Source of the DNA: Plutella xylostella
Taxonomy: Eukaryota; Arthropoda; Insecta; Lepidoptera; Plutellidae
Assembly: GCF_932276165.1 (NCBI RefSeq)
Contig: NC_064006.1
Span: 8,136,501 to 8,200,500 of the forward strand
DNA: 64,000 nucleotides
Reading direction: 5' to 3'
Positions 59,901 to 64,000 of the stretch are shown in pieces (positions within the stretch are counted from its first letter, which is position 1; every line of letters begins with the position of its first letter). The position numbers were made by a program, and so were the translations under genes. The notes under the pieces are model-generated. The model had not been told where the DNA came from, did no database searches, and saw only the letters and a program-made list of their open reading frames with translations.

Positions 59901-61478
59901 GTTACCGCAGTCTGTACCCGCCTTTAGAGAATAGAGCAGAAGATAATGGTGTTATAGTTACGTTGAACTTGGTGCGTTTAAAAAATAAAACATAGGTACA
60001 ACTGATGCTGATGCTACCATACCTACCATAAACATCTGAAAACAAGCCAACTAAACTACAGAAAATCTTTCTTTTTTTTTAAATGTAAAATTATAATATT
60101 TATTTATTTATATGGCCCAGGTGGCCATAATGATAGCCGACCTACGATAGTAGATGGCACCTGAAGAAGAAGAAGATTTATTTGAAGTGGAATTGTGATT
60201 GTGAAATCGATAAACGGGTAGTAAAGAATAGTTTTAATGAGAGTTTAATTCATATTATACTTTATTAATTATTCCATTTGGCACGTTTCTTTTAAATTTC
60301 TGTACGTGGTAGTAACGTAAATACCTATGATGTAAATTGCAATTTGTTTTTTTTAAGCGTACAGACCGGCCCAACGAACGGCCAACGAACGGCCAACGAT
60401 GGATATTTATCATACATAATACAGGGCAGATTGCAACAACGAAGGCCAACGAAACCCGTTCGTTGGCATTAGTTGGGCCGGTCTGTACGCAGCTTTACAA
60501 AAAGAACAAGAAACATCGCAGCAAAAACTCACCGTAACCCAGCTGCCACACCACATTGTCAATCTTCCCTCTATCAGCCACGCTCAGGATGCTCAGCGCC
60601 GAGTTGGCATCCCACATCCCAGATCTCAGCTTCTCCTGGTTGTTCACTGCAAACACTATGTTAAAACCAGTCTGATTGGACCAGTCTGCAAACTTCTTCC
60701 ATTGCTTATGAGTGACTGTTAAGGAACTCTCGCGTTTTTTCAACGGCTTTTTGTTGTCTTTGCGCGCTTGGCGTAGTATGTCTTCGAGCTTGAGTTTGCT
60801 GGCTTTGTTGGTGAAGGTGAGCTCTATGGGGGTCTCCTCGAGGTCAGGTTCAAGGCCGAGGGTGCTGTTGCTGAAGGTCAGACGCGAGGTGGAAGGGCCA
60901 GCTATGCGGATGTACGCTGGAGATAGAGCTGAGGCCATGCACATGCATTCTTTGCTGGAAATTTATAGTGTTGCGTTATTTTATGGTTCTGGAGTGGTGA
61001 TTAAGAAGTTAACCTAGCGTGGGATGCCATCCAGCTCGCTGGACTAAGGGCCTTGAACAGGAGACCGATACTGGGTGTATGTGGAAAGCTGACGGTACCT
61101 TGTAATCATGACACTGATGATTCTGAAATGTTCTGACAGTAAAAGCATTCCTATACACCCCTAGTGAGTCAAATTATTGGCATTGAGAGCATTTCTTATT
61201 CTATACACCACTTGACCACCAAGACATATTTTATAAATAAGTAACTTGAGTATCTCTAAGAGGTATAAAAATATAATACGTGAGTAAACTTACCTTTTAT
61301 ATTTCTCATCACTGGTAAACAAATATTCGGGGTCGATGGTAAAACTTAGAAATCGCGTATCAACCACATTTATAGGAGTTTCCGTGCCTATCCTCACTGA
61401 GAACAGATCCGAACTCACTGAATGTATAAAAAACAATAACTTCGTGAATAAAACACAAAATCTCGCTAAGCGATCCAT
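55739..61478 (-). CDS. heparanase-like GH79 protein, probable pseudoenzyme with basic C-terminal extension
   Basis: Exons 61294..61478, 60533..60954, 59528..59732, 59013..59124, 58359..58484, 57245..57495 and 55739..56957 join to 2520 nt, encoding 839 aa. All junctions are GT/AG and in phase. Residues 1-23 are a signal peptide. Family marks include LSPAYIRIAGPS (73-83), WDANSALSILS (176-186), WQLGYE (198-203), SLGHSARNGF, LLYKNLVG, FGFWVLANTKVNAC (472-484). Heparanase hydrolyses heparan sulfate. Here the proton-donor Glu survives (E203), but the usual N-E-P reads Y-E-C, the nucleophile motif WLGE reads WLSD (D304), and the HHYY segment is missing. Activity is therefore doubtful, as for mammalian HPSE2. 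Residues 489-839 are an extra Lys/Arg/Glu-rich tail with polybasic sites at 514-517, 585-588 and 707-711. Human heparanase is 543 aa and lacks such a tail. It is likely secreted. Confidence 0.85.
57025..57160 (+). repeat. SINE-like tRNA piece next to a TACAGGGTG-family end
   Basis: GAGGCCCGAGTTCGATTACC is a B-box-like core. It is followed by an AAACATTTGTTAATTCC tail. From about 57117, TTTCGGCTTAGTACTTATAC and GCAGCACCCTGTATACC match the right ends at 43100 and 48459. Both lie in the intron between exons 7 and 6. Confidence 0.55.
57245..57495 (-). CDS. heparanase-like exon 6
   Basis: It encodes residues 351-433, SFYMALLYKNLVGERVL to AMDDSG. It begins the C-terminal beta-sandwich domain (GAVTLYGANMNDEPARFSL) that assists secretion and folding in heparanases. 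Confidence 0.85.
57575..57733 (+). repeat. RTE-type LINE 3' end
   Basis: GGTGGCTGAAAGTGGCTGGA, TGAGGAAGGCCGAGGACAG and TGTGTTGTGGCGCTGTTGGG precede CATCAGCAACTACGGGCTGA and (TGA)n. It is the best copy of this tail in the window and lies in the intron between exons 6 and 5. Confidence 0.75.
58100..58250 (+). repeat. SINE-like repeat
   Basis: GGCGGTGCCAGGTTCGATTC followed by TCGGGGCTCATATTTGTTTG gives a B box and the start of a common lepidopteran tail (GGGTTTTGGGTGTTACTG). It is intronic, opposite in strand to the host gene. Confidence 0.55.
58359..58484 (-). CDS. heparanase-like exon 5
   Basis: It encodes residues 309-350, with RAADWMSSLGHSARNGFTV matching the family helix after the nucleophile. 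The loop that follows is shorter than in human heparanase, where a VFFGAGNY-type stretch is found. The donor is CTT|GTGAGT. Confidence 0.83.
58620..58690 (+). repeat. RTE-type LINE 3' end, degraded
   Basis: GGCCGAAGACAGAGCAATGT and CCTTCCAGCAGTGGTTGG resemble the tails at 23826 and 57575. The usual GAT tail passes into the minisatellite that follows. Confidence 0.5.
58690..59000. repeat. degenerate 15-bp minisatellite
   Basis: About 20 units based on GGTGATGATGCTACT follow one another, diverged and with occasional 3-bp changes in length. It fills most of the intron between exons 5 and 4 and stops about 15 bp from the exon 4 donor. It probably grew from the GAT-rich tail of the LINE fragment beside it. 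Confidence 0.75.
59013..59124 (-). CDS. heparanase-like exon 4
   Basis: It encodes residues 271-308, a Glu/Lys/Arg helix followed by PLWLSDHHAQ. WLSD aligns with the WLGE of active heparanases, placing Asp at the nucleophile position (D304). Confidence 0.83.
59528..59732 (-). CDS. heparanase-like exon 3
   Basis: It completes E203 and continues CTNQSIEEYLYDLETLRVMV to AILLDG (271). In the family the next residues form the HHYY segment, which is absent here. The acceptor is weak (CAACAATCCGCAG), with a MITE edge only 22 nt upstream of the exon. Confidence 0.85.
59755..59923. mobile_element. 169-bp MITE with TTA duplication
   Basis: The left end AGGCGGATACACACTG and the right end, in complement AGGCGGGTACAGACTG, are flanked by TTA. 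The TWA duplication is PIF/Harbinger-like. It sits in the intron between exons 3 and 2, with its edge 22 nt from exon 3. Confidence 0.8.
60357..60490. mobile_element. 134-bp MITE
   Basis: GCGTACAGACCGGCCCAAC and its exact complement form the ends. The interior holds three CAACGAA..GGC units at the left and matching complements at the right. It ends about 40 nt from the exon 2 donor. Confidence 0.8.
60533..60954 (-). CDS. heparanase-like exon 2
   Basis: It encodes residues 62-203 in part, from KECMCMASALSPAYIRI to WQLGY. It includes two N-glycosylation sequons (N91-S-T, N155-Q-T). A basic run KKPLKKR at about 130-136 lies roughly where human heparanase has its excised linker. The catalytic Glu codon is split by the following intron. 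Confidence 0.85.
61294..61478 (-). CDS. heparanase-like exon 1
   Basis: It encodes residues 1-61 plus two bases of 62. Hydrophobic residues 8-22 form the signal peptide core. The mature chain starts near DLFSVRIGT and includes FLSFTIDPEYLF. The start ATG sits in CACCATGG, a good context. The donor is AAAAG|GTAAGT. Confidence 0.85.
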
Positions 61479-61533
61479 GGTGCAGACATATCACTAAACT
61501 AACAAGTAAACGCAAATATGCCTGCGACATGGA

Positions 61534-61540
61534 TTTTATA
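61534..61540 (-). promoter_or_regulatory. TATA box of the heparanase-like gene
   Basis: TATAAAA on the minus strand, about 56 nt before the ATG at 61478. A start site near 61509 would give a leader of about 30 nt. It is inferred from spacing only. Confidence 0.45.
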
Positions 61541-62707
61541 GAAATTGCTGATGCGGAAGCTACGTGTTGTAGTCAATATAATGAAACTAACAAAGCCGAA
61601 ATATTCAGGTTTTCGCTATATTACTTTTATATCTAGTTTAAAATTAATTCTTGTTTTAGAGCACGCGAACTCTTAGTTACTTGCTACTTTGACGCGTTAA
61701 TTACGCACGACATGACCCCTGATAATTAGAATCAGTCACTAACAATCAATGGGACGCTTTAATTAATACAGCCATGCATTCGCACAAAGTCATTTTCACA
61801 CTAGTCAACCTATCCAATATTCCTTCAACCTTGCAGGCAGGCATCTCAATAAAAAACGAACCAACCGGCATGCCTGCAACATAAAACAGCTGATGCACAA
61901 CAATACAATTGTTAGATGCTTCAAACGTTCTGCTGACGGCGCAATATCTAAAGTGTCTCGGCTTTGCCCTCGGGCTTACGAGGTATGTTGAGATTATGAA
62001 GAAAAATCACGTTTGGTGTAAACAGAACGAGCGGTTAGAAGTTAGAATGGAATGTTGTTGAATGTTATTATAATAAGGTACTTACTTAAGTACTGACTGT
62101 ATTACATACCTATAGTTAATAATATGTGGGGTCATGATCACAAACACGACTATCCGACCCGAAACTAGGCAGAGCTTGTAATATGGGTATCGGACAGCTG
62201 AAATTTATCGACACAGATCAGATGCATACTGCATACTGCATATATAGATACATAACTGCATTGAGCGGGTAATAGGTGGATGAGGAATTCTGAGGTCAGG
62301 GCTGCATTATTGTTCCCCTAGGCGAAGGTTCATCATGATGACCATTGCAGGTTTTATTTTCATTGTACAGTACCTGTCTAGGTATAAGTAACTAAGTTAA
62401 GTATACTTAGACTTAGATACCAATGACACACAGTAAAATTTATAACAACCATTTTTTCTGCCAGGTTTTATAAAGCTATACTTAAGTAATAACGACAGCT
62501 AGTTCCTAGATATCATTTAATTATTATTATACGGGATACCGGTCATCATCATATTCATCATCTATTTTCGAATCTACACAAACATTGAAACTAACATTGA
62601 ACTTTGGAAATAACAAATTTTCCTCACATTTTGACAGTGACAGTTGACGATACGCAACGTTAACGGAGGTTCGAAACTGGTGCTCACGACTCTGTGCTCG
62701 CGGCTCT
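61541..62707. other. upstream DNA of the heparanase-like gene
   Basis: No coding signal. The first 400 bp are free of visible repeats and may hold regulatory sites. A GC-richer patch lies near 61960-61985. Confidence 0.35.
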
Positions 62708-62959
62708 GCCCCCGTATTTTGTAACTTTTTGAGAGTTAGCAACCGGTGATAATTGGTATCAACTTAGAGACTTATTAACCGAAAACACCAAAAATCTTAA
62801 TGAAAGAAATATGCAAGAAGCCTAACAATATATCCTTACATTCAACATAAACGTTTGTGAAATCAGATAAGTCAGTAAAAAGTTATTAATTAATAATGCT
62901 CTAAGTTGTCAGCCATTTTATACCAACCAACCCCACTCGGAGTTACACAATACGGGGGC
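62708..62959. mobile_element. 252-bp inverted-repeat element
   Basis: GCCCCCGTATTTTGTAACT at the left and, in complement, GCCCCCGTATTGTGTAACT at the right. The interior is AT-rich and non-coding. The target duplication is not clear. Confidence 0.65.
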
Positions 62960-63117
62960 TGGTGCCTACGTAGTTATAGACTATAGCGTAAGATTGAGTT
63001 CTTCTTCATATATTTTTTAACGGAGTTTACAGGTTTCTAACGAAGGTGACTTATAATATGTAGGTAGGTATTCAATTCAATTCAATTTTGGATGAATGGC
63101 TCTTTGCCGTGTGTGAC

Positions 63118-63714
63118 TTTTTTTTTTTTTTTTTTTATTTATTTATAATAAAATACATTTATTGATTAGCTATATAAAAGTACTAACACGGCTAACTGGG
63201 CCAGAGTCACGTGACCAATGCTCGCGGTATTGAAAAGCAGTCGTTACGGTTATTTTAGACTATATGTACAGTTAAAAACTGAAACAACCAGACAAACACA
63301 ATATATGTACAAAAAGACATCACAAGTAAAGGTTAGATTTGTTAGTATATATGTACAAACACATTTACAGTTTAATATTGTTAGTCTTAAGGAATTTGTA
63401 CAGTATATTAACAAGGGGAGTATGTACAAGGGTTAGAAGATAGTTAGTATTTACAGGTTTGGGGATAGTGGGAGGGAGGATATCATATAAAGAAGATTGA
63501 AGATTGGGACATTCGAAGAAGAGATGATCAACAGTTCCTTCACTGGCACCGCAGTCGCAGACAGAGCTATCACGGACCCGAATCCTAGCCAAATGCACCG
63601 GGGTGCACGCGTGGCCCAGACGCAGTCTACAAATAGTTAAAGTGGTGGTTTTATCTAATTGTTTGGCTCTAAAAAACCATGGCTTTTTGGGAATATGAGG
63701 TTGTATACGGGAGT
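63118..63714 (-). mobile_element. LINE 3' fragment with poly(A) tail
   Basis: The minus strand reads coding sequence, a 3' UTR of about 230 bp with AATAAA words, then a 19-nt A run (T run at 63118-63136). The 5' part is lost at about 63714, where another LINE fragment begins on the other strand. Confidence 0.75.
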
Positions 63715-63727
63715 ATGGACAAGACAA
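63365..63727 (-). pseudogene. C-terminal piece of a non-LTR retrotransposon polyprotein
   Basis: The pattern LTICRLRLGHACTPVHLARI, then CDCGASEGTVDHLFFEC, is the Cys/His-containing segment after the RT/RNase H of Jockey- or I-like elements. 120 codons remain, without catalytic domains. The start codon lies at the junction and is not original. Confidence 0.75.
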
Positions 63728-64000
63728 AGGTCATGTCGAACGAACATGTTTCATCATCGCCCGTAACTGTAGGAGGTGTCACCATCGAAGTTGTCGATCA
63801 GTATCCCTACCTAGGACAAGTGATCCGATTAGGTAAATCCAACTTCGATAAAGAGGTAGCTCGTAGAATCCAACTCGGATGGGCAGCGTTCGGGAAATTA
63901 CGACACATCTTCACTGAAAACATACCTCAGTGTCTGAAAACAAACGTTTTCAATCAGTGCGTGTTGCCAGTGATGACTTACGGAGCCGAGACGTGGTGCT
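63715..64000 (+). pseudogene. RTE-like reverse transcriptase, thumb region, cut by the window end
   Basis: The frame from 63715 reads KTKVMSNEHV, then QYPYLGQVI, EVARRIQLGWAAFGKL, and VLPVMTYGAETWC at the edge. This is the conserved stretch after the YADD domain in RTE-type endonuclease-reverse transcriptases. It is open to the end of the window, so the rest may lie beyond 64000. Confidence 0.8.

Overview
The window looks like nuclear DNA of an insect, most probably a moth or butterfly. It is AT-rich, has huge introns, and is crowded with transposon relics of kinds familiar from Lepidoptera: tRNA-headed SINEs with shared tails, RTE-type 3' ends finishing in (GATGAT)n, a Helitron with an internal (CTGT)n run, and short inverted-repeat elements with TWA target duplications. 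Nothing bacterial (operon, Shine-Dalgarno site, CRISPR) is visible. The species cannot be fixed from the sequence alone.

Two cellular genes can be reconstructed exon by exon with matching splice phases. On the plus strand, 13483..50498 encodes complexin (cpx, 127 aa, four coding exons, two introns of about 18 kb). Complexin is a SNARE-binding regulator of synaptic vesicle fusion, and this copy ends in the prenylation motif CVMQ. A GC-rich TATA promoter lies just upstream, and a roughly 5 kb 3' UTR follows. On the minus strand, 61478..55739 encodes a secreted heparanase-family (GH79) protein of 839 aa in seven coding exons. Its active site looks disabled, and a 350-residue basic tail carries three polybasic cleavage-like sites. 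The two genes converge tail to tail and their poly(A) signals are about 30 bp apart.

Region by region: 1-13 kb is intergenic, with a broken BEL/Pao retroelement, SINEs, foldbacks and MITEs. 13-50 kb is the complexin gene; its introns hold a CR1/Jockey-like LINE with an intact reverse-transcriptase frame, LINE tails, a Helitron, paired 136-bp MITEs, a perfect 44-bp hairpin and a nest of TACAGGGTG-type elements. 50.5-55.6 kb is the complexin 3' UTR. 55.6-61.5 kb is the heparanase-like gene, whose introns carry further MITEs, SINE and LINE tails and a minisatellite. 61.5-64 kb is intergenic and ends in two LINE fragments placed head to head.

The least explained repeated signal is a family of five dispersed GCTACG/CGTAGC palindrome clusters (8.2, 11.2, 26.9, 37.1 and 48.1 kb). 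The heparanase-like pseudoenzyme with its processed-looking tail is the most unusual gene.
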